From Phaseolus vulgaris (Eukaryota; Streptophyta; Magnoliopsida; Fabales; Fabaceae), in NCBI RefSeq assembly GCF_000499845.2, contig NC_023749.2:39864368-39928367 (forward strand): DNA of 64,000 nucleotides, in the 5' to 3' direction. The notes under the pieces were generated by a model. It was not told the DNA's origin. It was given only the letters and a program-made list of their open reading frames with translations, and ran no database searches. A program made the position numbers and the translations under genes. Positions 43,610 through 55,440 of the stretch are shown in pieces. The number at the start of each line of letters is the position of its first letter. Within the stretch, counting starts at the first letter, position 1.

Positions 43610-44740
43610 GTGAGAACACGAATATATGTAAATCAACACCAAACCTGATAAAACTTACACCAAACAAATAGAGAAAGCATATGAAAATCTACAACCTATT
43701 CAAAACTAACTACTACCCACTTTTAGATCCTTCAACGGAACGGCAGATACGAAAATGAAAAAAATAACAATTAGGTTATATCAAAATAATCTATTAAGAA
43801 CCCATTCTAAAAGCTGAAAAAAGTAACTCTCTTGTTAACAATTAATAATGATAATACACAAACATTAACCGAGAATGTATTATTTTTTTACTTATTAATC
43901 TAATTTTAAAACTCACTCAATCCCAACACATATTATTCATGAAATCCAGTACTTGGATAAAAAAAGAGTAATAACACTAAACACAATTAAAAACACCACA
44001 CCTATGACCCTGACAGAAGAAGAAGATTCACAATAATCAAATTCTGAGAACATTACGAAATGAATAACCTGTTCCCCAAATTGTGATAATGTTGGTTGAT
44101 GTTGGACTTGCCAATAGAACAGAAATCATCACGGCCATTATTTTCATGAAAAAAAATTGAATCTCCTAAAAAAAATACCCCAGAATACCACTCTGAAATC
44201 AAAGCAACAGTATAAAAAGTGTGTCTAGAGAAAAAAAAAAAAACCAAATGAGAGACTTAAAATAGACAAGAATTTTACTTGAGAAGGAAACTGGGAATTT
44301 TTTTTTTTTTATTATAGAGTATTGCTCCCAAGCAGGGAACACGAGTAGAAAGGTCTGTGCTCTATGTGTTGGTGTGAGTTGCCACGAATTATAATGAGGC
44401 ACGTGTCATGTCTTTTTACTTTTAATTCCACAAGTTGGTTGATGTTGATGCTACGTTGGTTGAAGTTGATGTTTGTCACTTTTTCACTTTTCAGAAGAGT
44501 ATAATTTCTGATTGCAGGAGTCGAAAAGGAACAATTCATGTCTACCTGACACGTCATACTTACATGCCACCAATCAAAAGTGCATAAAACAAAAGAAAAC
44601 CAATGAGAACAAAACAATGGGCTTTTTTTAATTTACTTTCTTTTTCTCAGACAGCTAATATATATTATTAGTTTTTTATTTATATTTTTATCAATAAAAA
44701 TTAAAAGAGAATATGGGAACACTTCAATTGTTCTCACCCT
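43605..44740. other. AT-rich DNA right of element 2, possibly PABP intron
   Basis: If element 2 sits in an intron of the PABP fragment, the missing first exon (RRM1) should lie here on the minus strand. I looked for it and did not find it. No other gene is supported. Confidence 0.45.
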
Positions 44741-44860
44741 TAAGTGAAGGCTTTTCTAACACAGTTTTCAACCTCAACTTTTTTCACACTTCCACTCTTT
44801 TTCACCCTCAACTTTCCACTCCTCCACACCCTCTAATCCAAACAAAGTATTAGGAAAAAA
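44741..44860 (-). repeat. dispersed 'TGTTTGGATT' repeat, copy 2
   Basis: The reverse complement matches 9130-9250 (TTGTTTGGATTAGAGGGTG, GAAAGTTGAGGGTG, GTGGAAGTGTGAA). No target duplication identified. Confidence 0.45.
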
Positions 44861-45572
44861 CAAATAAACTTATACAGCACATAAATACAACCTCATAAGA
44901 TTTGTAGATTGTTCATGATAGGTTCAGACGATTTTGCCCTGATTTATTTTACTAAAGATTCAGAAATTGGCTTCTAGAAAAGATGAACCGGAGAGGATTT
45001 GGATTCTACTACACTCAAGTTTATGATATTGGACAAGTCCAAAAGTTGATTGTGAAGTTGGTAAGATTATATTATTGCTGGGAAAATGAAAGCTATTTAT
45101 CTTTTATTTGACTGAAAATTGTTGCTACTGCTTTTTTTTTTTATTTAATTTTTCTTTTTGTTGTTTGTTTAGATTTTGTTTATGTTTGCACTCAGATGTT
45201 TGTTTTTGTTTTATTAAGTTTTATTTTTGACTGGCCATTATTACGAAAGAACAATATAAGAGCCTGAATCAAAGCATTATTGTGAAAAGATCAGAAATAA
45301 CAAAGTCCAGAGTCAAGTGTCCACCATATTATCTGTTTTGTCTTTCACTTTTGTTTTTGAAAACAATTGGTTCATGATATCAATTTTGCTTACTCATGAC
45401 ATGATGTCATCTTTTTTATTGTGATGAATAAAGTTTGGTCTAAAGCAGCTTTTTTTTTATAGATAACATGAGAAATGAGGTATAATGGATTAATTAAGAA
45501 GAGGAAAAGTTTGCAATGAGTTCCTCATTTCTTGAGATGAGATTATTTTAACTGAGTTTTTTAAGTAACTTT
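44861..45572. other. AT-rich intergenic DNA
   Basis: No gene or element recognised between the short repeat and the Ty3 LTR. Confidence 0.45.
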
Positions 45573-46195
45573 TGTGATTGTTGATGGATTGTGCCTTTAT
45601 GACTGAATTCTTTGATTGAATTTTGGAGAGGATTTGCGGAAGCTTCAATGGAGGAGGCGTGTAAGGAGGCTCACATGGAGCTTGTGGTTTTCTTGGAGGT
45701 GCATGCTAAGTATGGAGAGTGATAGGTGAGGCCTAATCACTTGAGCTAGGTGGAGAGCTGAAGACTAAAGTGTTTATCGTAAAGAGGCAAGACAAGAGTG
45801 AGAATTGGCTCAATATTTTGGCAGCAATTTCACTCATTCATTAATCTTCAAAATACATGAACCAAGCATGTCCTTATATAGGATTAGAGAGCGGAATTTG
45901 AACAAGGAAAAATGGTGGGAAATTTTAAATGAAATGGGTTTGAATTTGGCGCCTAAAATGAGCTCACGTGGAAGGTGTGACATGGTGTGTAACATGTGCT
46001 CATTTTAGATCTAATGGGCCGGCCTAGATTAATTAGGAGTTTTCTTGAAACCGTAATTTAACCTAGGTTGGTCTTTAGATGCCTAATCCAACCCTAATTA
46101 CAATTAAAAAAAATACAAGTAAAATTCCTATTCTATTTTGACAAGAAAATAAATTCTACTCTACGACTAGGTTTAGGGCATCTTTGAACATATAT
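45573..46195 (-). mobile_element. 3' LTR of the chromovirus-like Ty3 element (approximate ends)
   Basis: Minus-strand DNA after the pol stop. It contains TAGGAATTTTACTTGTATTT (shared with 2230-2290), a TATA box (CTATATAAGG, about 45872-45882) and a downstream leader ending near CCATCAACAATCACA. A terminal CA at about 45573-45576 is my guess for the end. The opposite LTR is not present, so ends and age cannot be checked. Confidence 0.5.
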
Positions 46196-46203
46196 TGGGA
46201 GGT

Positions 46204-47109
46204 TTATCTGCCATCAATAGTTGTATCCCAGTCCTCTTGAATCTTCTTTGTCATAACTCTAGTAGTTGGCCCTGATCTTCTATTTGTTGGGCTTGCACTT
46301 GGGCTTCTGTTTGGGCCTCTTCCATCATCCCCTCCCTCTTGAATTTGATTTGTCCTCAAAATCAATGTTTCTGCCTCTTCATCTTCACTACCTACAAAAG
46401 GGGTTAAATCCATAACATTGAAAGTAGTATGTACTCCATATTCTTCAGGCAGGTCTATTTGATATGCATTATTATTGATTCTTTTGAGGACTTGGAAAGG
46501 ACCATCTTCTCGGGGACTAAGTTTGGATTTCCTCTTAGTAAGGAATCTATCCTTCCTAAGGTGAAGCCAAACCCAATCTCCTTCCTCAAGAATTATCTCT
46601 CTCCTCCCCTTATAGCTATGTTTCAAGTATTTCTCTGTTTGTTGATGTATTTGTTCTTTAATCCTCTTATGCATTTTCTTAACAAATTCAGCCTTTGTTA
46701 CTCCTTCCTTGTGCACAAATTCTCGTGGATTAGATATAGGTAACAAATCCAAAGGAGTAAGAGAATTGAATTCGTACACAACTTCAAATGGAGAAATATT
46801 AGTAGTTTTATGAACTACCCTATTATATGCAAATTCAATATGGGGAAGGTACTCATCCCTAGATTTGTGGTTGACTCTCATGATTTCCCTAAGCATAGTA
46901 GAAAGAGATATATTTACAATTTCACTTGGACCATTCGTTTGAGGATGACAAGAATTTGAAAATTTCAACTTAGTTCCAAGTTTTTTCAAAAGAGTCCTCA
47001 AAAAATGGCCTACAAATTTTGGATCTCTATCCAAAACTAAGCTTTGAGGTAAACCATGAAGTCTTACCACTTCTCTAAAGAAGAGCCTAGAGATATTGTT
47101 AGCGTCATC
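46204..47109 (-). pseudogene. chromovirus-like Ty3 integrase, C-terminal part
   Basis: Reads DDANNISRLFFREVVRLHGL, then PQSLVLDRDPKFVG (second catalytic Asp), FSNSCHPQTNGPSEIVN (Glu of the DDE triad in NGPSE), SPFEVVYEFNSLTPLDLLP, and a GPF-type C-terminal domain (LSPREDGPFQVLKRINNNAY, TFNVMDLTPF). It ends TKKIQEDWDTTIDGR. The frame is open for 288 residues from the Met at 47070 and continues open upstream to the copia insertion at 47110. It is the downstream half of the integrase whose zinc-binding part lies at 54176-55044. Confidence 0.85.
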
Positions 47110-48202
47110 TGTAAGAATTGATGGCTAAACAAGAGGCGAGTGAATTGTTTTATGAAAGATTTTCGCAAAGACTTGATTTAGAATGAATCTCTAATAAACA
47201 ATCTAGATAAGCACTTAAGGAAAGAAATCAAACAATCCAACAAAAACAGTTATAATAATTTTAACCGGTTAAAACTGCATTTTAATCGGTTGTTTATACT
47301 AGCAACAAAAATGAAATTATCAAACAGTTATAGAGAGTTTGAAAGAAAGAGAGATTTACACAATAGGTTTATACTGGTTCACTCACACAAGAGCTACATC
47401 CAGTTCTCAGAAGAACCTCTGAGTTCCACTAGTAATTAAAACCAAATTAGAACACACACACAAAGAGGTAACCTTGCAACCGACAAGATTCACTCACCCT
47501 CCTTGAAATATCAAACACCTCAAGACAGAACAACCTTTGTCTTTATAGGATTTCAAACACACACAACAGATAAAAGAAGTACTACTACAAGAATCTACAC
47601 AAGGATAGAAAACACCTGAATTCGTACAATACAGGAAACCCTATGATTAGATCTTGTTACCACAATAAAGCTTGAACATCAATCTTGCACTTTGAAAAAC
47701 TTCTTTCAAAAACCAAATCTCTTTCTTTGATATCAAATTTGTATCAATACTTGTTGTATTTGATTGTATACTTTTCTTTGAAATAAAGGCTATATTTATA
47801 GCACTTAAAATGTAGCCGTTTAAGGCAGTTTTAATCAGCAGAATTAGTTAAAACAAGTTTTCAAAAATTTGTTATGAAAACACACATTTAACCGGTTGAA
47901 ACCACGATTTAACCAGTTGAATGAGTTAGGCAGTTGCATAACTAATTCAAAAAGCAGTTTCAAAAATCTCAAGCCAGCTAAGTGACAAACAACCGATTAT
48001 CTCGATGATTCAATCAGTTGTTTTCCCTTTGCTTGGAAAAAACACTTTGTTTTTTTTTTTAAACGGTTTGATCAAGCTTTTTGTAAGATTAAGAACTGAT
48101 CTTGACAAAGATTCTAAACAATCTAATCTAAACCCAAACCAAAAAGTAGCACAGTTTCAGGCTTCATGTGGATTTGAAACATCAAAGCTCCCATGTTCAA
48201 CA
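47110..48202 (-). repeat. 3' LTR of the copia element (1093 bp)
   Basis: In element sense it starts TGTTGAACATGGGAGC and ends CATCAATTCTTACA. The polypurine tract ATAGGGGGAGAT directly precedes it. A TATA-like GCTATAAATATAG is at about 47787. Bases 47110-47568 match 53716-54175. Repeated ACCGGTT/AACCGATT words are characteristic. Confidence 0.85.
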
Positions 48203-48220
48203 ATCTCCCCCTATTTGATG
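48203..48220 (-). promoter_or_regulatory. polypurine tract of the copia element
   Basis: On the minus strand CATCAAATAGGGGGAGAT adjoins the LTR start TGTTGAAC. Confidence 0.8.
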
Positions 48221-48639
48221 GAGACAAATCCTTGGGATGCTTTTAGGAATGTTCTTTGTTTAGAATCTGTACAACCTACATTCATGAGCAAACACAGAAA
48301 CACAGGGTAATCTATTCCAAATCAAATAAGCACCAGAAACCAGTTATCTCTTGGTGATTTCCAAACAGGAACATCAGCCAAATCAGATGAGAAACCAACA
48401 AACATACATAGGTGCAAAACAGATAAACAATCAGTTATTTTGCAGGAATAACCGGTTACAATTTTGTATATTAGAGTTAGCAGATTAACAAAATTCAAAT
48501 TTAAACCAGTTAAAGTAGTTCATAGCAGCAATGTTCAAAGCAATAATGAAAGCAGTTAATAAGAACATTACAGAGAACCAACTTCTCCTCCTATTTTTCT
48601 CATCAAATAGACAAAATGAAGATTTAAAAACAAACTTTA

Positions 48640-49058
48640 AGACAAGGCATGCATACGAATTATAACTAATTCCTTCCTTCGAGAATAAAACCTGTCCTTG
48701 GATAGAGGCTTGGTGAAGATGTCTGTAAGCTGACTTTCTGTTGAGACAAACTGGATTTCACAATCACCATTGTTGATATGGTCACGGATAAAGTGATGCC
48801 TAATTTTAATATGCTTTGTCCTTGAGTGTTGAACCTGATTTTTTTGTCAAATTAATGGCACTATCTTCAAGTTGTTGCTTGATCCACAAGACTTGTGCAC
48901 AACAGCTTCCTGCAGCTATATATTTAGCTTCAACTGTTTATAAAGCTACACATGCTTGCTTTTTACTGTGTTATGATATGAGGCTAGATCCAAGTAGGTG
49001 GCATGTTCCACTCGTACTTCCTGTCTAATTTGCAACCTACAAAATCAAAGTCAGAGTG
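48640..49058 (-). pseudogene. copia RNase H remnant
   Basis: Broken minus-strand frames give DFDFVGCKLDRK, then NTQGQSILKLGITLSVTIST (frameshifted form of the HIxIRxHFIRDH region), then IQFVSTESQLTDIF- and KPLSKDRFYSRRKEL-like pieces. This is the C-terminal RNase H and tail of copia pol. Several frameshifts. Confidence 0.7.
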
Positions 49059-50068
49059 TCATACTAAATGAATAGGATAATGCGAAGGATACCATAAACC
49101 CATGGATGTTGTGCCTTTCAGATACTTCAGGATCCTCTTGGCAGCTTTGAGATGTGATTCCTTAGGACAAGATTGGAATCGTGCACAGTGGCAGGCAACA
49201 AACATTATATCTGGTCTGCTTACTGTAAGATATAGCAGAGAACCTATTAATCCTTTGTATTTGGTTTGATCAACTTCTGGTCTAGCTTCATCACCATCTA
49301 AGTAGCAATTTGTTGACATAGGCGTTGTTGCAATTTTACAGGCTTCCATCTCAAACTTTTTAAGAATGTCGTTGCAGTACTTGGATTGACATACAAAGAT
49401 ACCTTCTTTGGATTGCTTGACTTGTAGTCCAAGGAAAGTTCCCCCATCATTGACATTTCAAACTCTCCCTGCATTGCTTTGATAAAATCCTCACAAAGTT
49501 TTGCATTAGAAGAGCCAAATATAATATCATCCACATATATTTGCACTAAGATAACATCAGAATCAGCCTTTTTAATGAATAAAGTATTATCAACCTTCCT
49601 TCTTTCATATTTATGGGATAAAAGAAAGTGACTTAACCTTTCATACCATTGTTGTGGTGCTTACTTGAGGCCATACAGGGCTTTCTTTAGCTTGTATACA
49701 TAATTATGATGCTTGTGATCTTCAAACTCAGGTGGTTGTGAAACATAAATATCTTCATTTACAACTCCATTGAGAAAAACACTTTTCACGTCCATCTGAA
49801 ATAATTTGAAACCACTCATGCAAGCAAAAGCTAATAAAAGTCTTACAGCTTCTAACGTTGCTACCGGTGCGAAGGTTTCATCATAGTCAATTCCTTCAGC
49901 TTGGTTGTACCCTTTGGCAACGAGCCTGGCTTTATTCCTTGAGATGATGCCTGAGTCATTCGACTTGTTCCTGAAAACCCATTTTGTACCTATTACATTC
50001 ATCTGGGCTATTTTAGGGACAAGGGTCCACACATCATTTCTCACAAACTGGTTGAGTTCCTCATGCAT
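49059..50068 (-). pseudogene. copia reverse transcriptase remnant
   Basis: N-terminal half at 49661-50068 (WTLVPKIAQMNVIGTKWVFR, ARLVAKGYNQAEGIDYDETF, LFQMDVKSVFLNG, KLKKALYGLK). The active-site piece IYVDDIIFGS is near 49535-49546 and the C-terminal piece is at 49059-49349 (GSLLYLTVSRPDIMF, HLKAAKRILKYLKGT). The three parts are in different frames, separated by stops and a frameshift. The catalytic Asp pair is present. Confidence 0.85.
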
Positions 50069-50077
50069 TGTTGTTGT

Positions 50078-51360
50078 CTAGTGCTCATCCTTGAGTGCAT
50101 CACAGATTGATTTTGGTTCAATCTTGGAAACAAAAGTTGTATGGTTGCAAAAGTTTTCCATACTCCTTCTCATGGATAAATCTTTGTTGATTTGGCCAAT
50201 GATGTTATGAACAGATAGGTCTCTTGGGATCCTCCATTCCTTTGGCAGATCATCCTGCTGCAGATTTTCAATCGGTTGTTTCGTAGAATCAACCGGTTGA
50301 ATTTCTGTGTTGTTGTCAAGATTCTTCAAGAAGATGTTCTGTTCATCTTCTTCTATGTTGATCTTTGCTAAACCTTATTCAGACTTGTTAGTTTCATCAA
50401 AGACAACATGTATAGATTCTTCAACAGTCATAAGCTTGGCTAGATAAAGAGTAACCAAGAAAGATACCTTTGTCTGATTTAGCATCAAATTTACCTAGAC
50501 TTTCTTTCCCATTGTTTAGAATGTAGCACTTACATCCAAAGACCTTCAGATGGCCTATGTTTGGCTTCCTTCCATTCATTAGTTCATACGGGATTTTCCT
50601 CAAGATAGACCTGATTAGCACACGGTTCATCACATAGCAAGCAATACTCACAGCGTCAACCCAGAAGCACTTAGGCAGGGAAGAATCATTCAGAATAGTC
50701 CTTGCAAGCTCTTCTAGAGATCTATTCTTCCTCTCCATCACTCCATTTTGTTGGGGTGTTCTTGGTGCAGAAAAGTTGTGAAAGATTCCTAGCTTGTTGC
50801 AAAAGTTGATGAACTTCTCATTCAGAAATTCTCCTCCATGACCATTTCTGATAGCTCCAATGTTGTTGCAACATGTGTTCTACACCCTTTTTGCTAGTTT
50901 TTTGAATTCTAGATATGCTTCCTTCTTTGAGTGTAGGAAAAGAGTCCAAGTAAACCTGGAAAAGTCATCTACAACCACAAGAGCATACAGATTTCCTCCA
51001 AAACTCATAGTCCTAGAAGGACCAAAAAGATCCATGTGCAAAAGCTCAAGGGGTTTTGAAGTTGAAACAAATTTTCAAATTAAAAGATTTTCTAGTTTGT
51101 TTCCCCTTTTGACAAGCCTTAGACACATGTTCCTTCTCGAACTTGAGTTTGGGTAAGCCATGAACAAGTTTATTTAAATGATTCATATGAATGTGTGCAA
51201 TTCTTCTATGCCAAAGCCATAATTCCTCATGTTTTGTTAGAAGACAACCTATTGATGTGGAGTTTATTCAAGCAAATAGATGTTGTTAGACCTCTTACCA
51301 ATAAGCAAAACATCTTTTGAATTTGGCAATTGAATCTCACACAAATTCGTTCTAAAGGTG
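50078..51360 (-). pseudogene. copia integrase remnant
   Basis: The C-terminal part is open at 50421-50741 (MERKNRSLEELARTILNDSS, FWVDAVSIACYVMNRVLIR, GHLKVFGCKCYILN, KGIFLGYS). The catalytic core upstream to 51360 is recognisable but broken. A hydrophilic linker to RT is at 50078-50329 (DNNTEIQPVD, DDLPKEWRIPRDLSVHNIIG). Confidence 0.8.
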
Positions 51361-51362
51361 AC

Positions 51363-51617
51363 TTAATATCCTCTGTCACAGAGTTGACTGATATTGAGCA
51401 TGTTGTGCTTCAAACCTTCAACATAAAGCACATCATGAATAAGCAAGCTATTTTCATTGCCTATGGTACCTTTACCAAGGATCTTTCCCTTGTTGTTGTC
51501 ACCATAAGTTACATGCCCATCTTGTTTGAGAGAAATGCTGATGAACTTGGATGCATCTCCAGTCATATGCTTGGAACAACCACTATCTAGATACCATAGG
51601 TGTTGTTTTCTCTCCAA
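51363..51617 (-). pseudogene. copia protease remnant
   Basis: Open 84-residue frame with HLWYLDSGCSKHMTGD (copia-type aspartic protease, catalytic D in DSGCSKHMTG), HVTYGDNNKGKILGKG and LLIHDVLYVEGLKHNMLNIS. The protease cleaves the polyprotein. The frame ends in a stop before integrase. Confidence 0.85.
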
Positions 51618-51690
51618 GCAACCCTGGAAAATTTAAAATCAGATGGCTAGATCTGGTCCCCTTACGAATTTGGGTCCATGAGTGTTAATA

Positions 51691-52705
51691 TGTTTCCAAG
51701 GTGATGGAAACCAAGTAGAGGACGCCCAAGCCCATGACGCCCAAGCCCATGACGCCCAAGCCTAAGAAGGGGCCCAAGCCCAAAGAATCACTAGGAGCGT
51801 GGCAAGAGCTTTGGGACAAGAGTGTCAAATAATGACTCTTCTTATTTCTATTGTATAGTTGTAGGTGGTGTGGATATTAAATAAATAGGTGTGAATGTAT
51901 TAGAGAGAGTCACATTGTCCATGTGACTTAGTGGGAGGGTGTAGGTGTCATATAGGAGGTGCCAAAACTAGAAAGGAAGTCACACCTTCCTCATGCTCTA
52001 GTTGGCGCCATTTTAGTGTCATTTAGGGGGGAATTTGAATTTGATTTAGCTTCTCATTTCAGCACCTCTTAGGCTATAAATAAGGTGCTTGCCTTTGTAA
52101 AATTCAGAATAGAAAATTTGATATAGAGAAACTCTACTCATTTGGAGAAAGATTTGTGTGAGATTTGAATCTCCTTGCTTGGTCTCATCTTGTGAGCTAA
52201 TGGAAAGCTTCAAGTGACGACTTCCTTCACTTATCTTGGAACAACATCTCCAAGTGGCGTGAGCAATTCCAATTCCTCCATTCCAGCCGAGCTTCATTCC
52301 ATAAGTTTCATTCCTTTCATCTTCTTTTGCATTTTCAATCGGTAGTTTAGCATCTCTTTAGTGTTCTTCTCCTTTCCACCGATTGTTCTTGTGTTCCTTG
52401 TGTTGTTCTCTAATTTCTGTTCGGTACCTTTTGTTTTTGATTCAATTGTGTTTAATAATCTTGTTCCATGGATGTTTACAAGGAGATAACACTCTTATTG
52501 AGTTTAGATCATCATTTTGGAAGGCTATGTCTCCATTGATGACTCCTTAAGCTTCCTTGATTCCATTTCTGTTTTCAGCTTGTTGTTTTGTTGATGTAAT
52601 TTCGTTTTCATTGTTTAAGCACTCTTTGATCCTTGAATTGTTGTTTTCATTCTCATATAATGTTGTGTTCAAGAGTTTAAAAGTGTCTATGTTCAATCCA
52701 ACTCA
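51691..52705 (+). mobile_element. 1-kb LTR-like insertion inside copia gag
   Basis: It interrupts copia gag between WVPKDSKVPCD (minus strand, right) and NTHGPKFVRGP (left). It starts TGTTTCCAAGG and could end ACTCA (TG...CA). A TATA box GCTATAAATAAGG lies at about 52073, followed by a 600-base noncoding leader-like stretch, which fits a plus-strand solo LTR. Flanks TAATA and TATCA do not match well, so the exact ends or the target duplication are uncertain. A tandem word GACGCCCAAGCCCAT occurs near 51721-51770. Confidence 0.55.
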
Positions 52706-53658
52706 TATCACAAGGAACCTTAGAATCCTTAGGAACCCATTTCAGCATACCTTCAGGAACAAAAAACTTCCTGATTTTACAGAACCTAACAAAGTGGCCC
52801 TTTTTTCTTGCAGTAGAAACAACAAACAACTGGTTGTTTTGACTTTTTAACCGATTGATATTTGGTGAAGGTTGAAGAAGGTTTTGAACATCCACTTTGT
52901 TTGCTTTGAGGGTTAAAGCCTAAACCCGATTTCCCCAAAACACATTTTTGAGATGCTAACACATCTTCAAGATTTGATTTCCCTTTCAAAATTGTATCAA
53001 CAATTTTCACAAGATGTAAAAATTTCTTTTGAAGGGACTCACAGTTTTTACAAAAACTTGAATCACATTTGCAATATGAGTTTTGATAAATCAGTTCAAG
53101 ATTTTTAAAATCAGTATTTGAATTATGCAAATCATTTTCCAGAATAGTGATTTTTTCTTTCAACCTGTTGTTTTCACTTTTTCAATCGGTTATTTAAAAG
53201 GATTAATCTTTTAGCTTCTTCATGGGTTTCTTGGAAAGCATCAAGAAATTGAAAATAATTTTCACATTTGTTGGAAGAAGATGTACTTGCTTGGTTTGAT
53301 CCAGATTCTTCTTTGGCCATTAGACAGATTTCCATCTTGGTTTCTAAAGAGAATGAATTAGCAGAAGATTCTTCTTTGTCCATCAAAGAACTCCTTGGAT
53401 TCTTGTAATATTTCTCATGCGTATCCCAGATTTCTTTGCTATACAGTCAAGGTGTTCTTTTTTAGATGATGCAGAGTTATTTTCAGGCATATGCATGTAG
53501 GCATTGTTTGAAATAACATTCCAAATATCCTTATCTAATGATTCAATAAAGAACTTCATTCTTATGCACCAAATTCGACAATTTTGACCACAAAACAGAG
53601 GTGGTTTATTCAAAGAGGCACCTTCCCCAAAAGAAAACTTGTTAGCCATATGAAACAT
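52706..53658 (-). pseudogene. copia gag remnant
   Basis: Three minus-strand frames: 53383-53658 (LNKPPLFCGQNCRIWCIRMK, FIESLDKDIWNVI), 53174-53386 (CLMAKEESGSNQAS, FQETHEEAKRLILLNNRL) and 52786-53163 (coiled coil, then VVCCFYCKKKG). The zinc knuckle C-x2-C-x4-H-x4-C is split by a frameshift: CFYCKKKG in one frame, KKGHFVRFC in the next (52677-52895). The insertion at 51691 cuts its end. Confidence 0.82.
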
Positions 53659-53715
53659 TTTTTCAGAAAAATAGGAACTTGAGTATTTTTCAAGAACCTA
53701 GCTCTTGATGTCAAT

Positions 53716-54175
53716 TGTAAGAATTGATGGCCTAAACAAGAGAGGGGTGAATTGTTTTATGAAAGATTTTCACAAAGACTTGATTTAGAATGAATCTTTA
53801 TCAAACAATCTACATAAGCAATTAAGGAAAGCAATCAAACAATCCAACATAATCAATTATCAGAATTTTAATCGGTTAAAATTGCGTTTTAATCGGTTGT
53901 TTATACCAGTAGCAAAAATGAAATTATCAAACAGTTATAGAGAGTTTGAGAGAAAAATTGATTTGCACAATAGGTTTATACTGGTTCACTCACATAAGAC
54001 CTACATCCAGTTCTTAGAAGAACCTCTGAGTTCCACTAGTAATCAAAACCAGATTACAACACACACACAAAGAGGTAACCTTGCAACCCACAAGATTCAC
54101 TCACCCTCTTTGAAATATCAAATATCTCAAGACTGAACAACCTCTGTCTTTACATGATTTCAAACACACACAACA
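53716..54175 (-). repeat. truncated 5' LTR of the copia element (460 bp)
   Basis: Matches 47110-47568 of the 3' LTR and then stops abruptly, joining Ty3 protease/integrase sequence at 54176. The first 630 bases of the LTR (in element sense) are missing. A primer-binding-like TTGACATCAAGAGC follows its inner end on the minus strand. Confidence 0.82.
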
Positions 54176-55044
54176 GTTGTCCTAGGAAGTCCTAATATAA
54201 AATTTATGCTTATGTCTTCCCATGGAGCACTTGCAAAAGGTAAAGGAGTATAGAGACCATGAGACATTGCCTTAGATTTAGCTTTTAAACAAGAAATGCA
54301 TCTACTACAATGTCTTTGGACATCTTTCCTCACGTGGGGCCAAAAGAGTTTTCCTTTTAAAAGCTCTAGAGTTTTATCAACTCCAAAATGGCCCATGAGT
54401 TCTCCTTCATGAGACTCTTTAAGAAGTTTTCTATGTGTTCCTTTACAAAGTAGGAGGCCTGAAGGTTGTTTAAAAAGAAGTATCTTTTCAAATTTATTTT
54501 CAAATTTTTCTTCTTTTTGAATGACCTTGTGGGAAGGAACACTTTTCTCCCACGCCTCTTTTTCCTTAAGGGCTTTTTCTTGGTTTTCTACTTCTTCTTT
54601 TTCATCTTTTTTTTTCATTTGTACTCGATCCTGTATCACTTGTGAAGGTGATAAGGGATAGAGTACAAACTTATTTTCCTTACGAGTGAACGTGATCTCA
54701 TTGGTAAGACCATTGTGAACAGTTTTCTTATCAATTTGCCATGGTCTACCCAACAAAATATGACAAGCTTCCATGGGAACTACATCACATAAAACTTTGT
54801 CTTTATAGTTTCCCACAGAAAATTTAACTTTCACTTGCTTATCTATAGTTAATTCCCCATCTTCATTTTTCCATTGAATTTTGTAAGGTTTAGAATGAGG
54901 TATTAATTGTAGATTTAGCTTCTCAACCACCCTAGTGGTACAACAATTGCAGCAAGAGCCACTATCCATAATGAGAGAACAAACATTTTCTAAAACTTTA
55001 CATCTTGTATGGAAAATGTTCTCTCTTTGTGTCTCTTGGTTCAC
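54176..55044 (-). pseudogene. chromovirus-like Ty3 protease fused to integrase zinc-binding region, RT missing
   Basis: The frame holds a retropepsin-like protease (VCSLIMDSGSCCNCCTTRVV, DKVLCDVVPMEACHILLGRP), a charged linker of K/E-rich residues, then KESHEGELMGHFGVDKTLEL, LFWPHVRKDVQRHCSRCISC (HHCC integrase zinc finger) and APWEDISINFILGLPRT (start of the catalytic core, with N in place of the usual first Asp: SINF for SMDF). Reverse transcriptase and RNase H, normally about 1.5-2 kb between these parts, are absent, and the join stays in frame. It is cut by the copia LTR at 54175. Confidence 0.85.
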
Positions 55045-55440
55045 ACTAGATTGGTTGTTGAGGGTTCTTCAGATCATCATTAACTTTCCCTCACATGGAT
55101 ATAATCCCTCACTATTTTCTTTTTCTTCCCTTCTAACTCTCCTAGGTTGAGGTTGATAATATTCATTCATTTTAAGGCTTTCCTCACCATATGAATCACT
55201 CAACCTAGAGCTAGATGTATGTGAAGATTTTTTATTTTTTTTTGGTGTATTCATTCTTTTCTTTAACAGGTTTAAACTCTTCTTCTAATTTAGCAAAATG
55301 AGCATCCCTTTCTTTTAGTTGGGCCTCATGTCGCAATTCTCTGTATGATAGTGATTGAAAGTCTCTGGCTAATTGTTTTAAAAGAGATTTTACTTTCATT
55401 TGGACTAGAAGAATGAGAAGACATGTTTAAAGTTATGTGT
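55045..55440 (-). pseudogene. chromovirus-like Ty3 gag N-terminal remnant
   Basis: Begins ATGTCTTCTCATTC near 55422. It reads in two frames through SLSYRELRHEAQLKERDAHF and AKLEEEFKPVKE, then MNTPKKNKKSSHTSSSRLSD (55254) and RRVRREEKENSEGLYPCEGK. The gag core and zinc knuckle are missing. Protease follows 30 bases later, so gag was also internally deleted. Confidence 0.65.

Larger units (their letters stand above)
47110..54175 (-). mobile_element. Ty1/copia retrotransposon (Sirevirus-like), decayed, 5' LTR truncated
   Basis: Minus-strand copia element inserted in the Ty3 integrase. Order in element sense: truncated 5' LTR (53716-54175), gag, protease, integrase, RT, RNase H, polypurine tract, full 3' LTR (47110-48202). 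Integrase before RT defines copia. Motifs such as LDSGCSKHMTG, YGDNNKGKILGKG and IYVDDIIFGS recall Sireviruses (inference). It has many frame breaks and a 1-kb insert in gag. There is no second target duplication because the 5' LTR end is missing. Confidence 0.88.

Noticed and set aside
47110..47568. First reading: copia LTR of only 459 bp, ending at CACACACAACA
   Set aside because: That point is just where the truncated right LTR stops. On the left the LTR continues to 48202, where a polypurine tract and a TG...CA end are found, and the TATA box lies beyond 47568.
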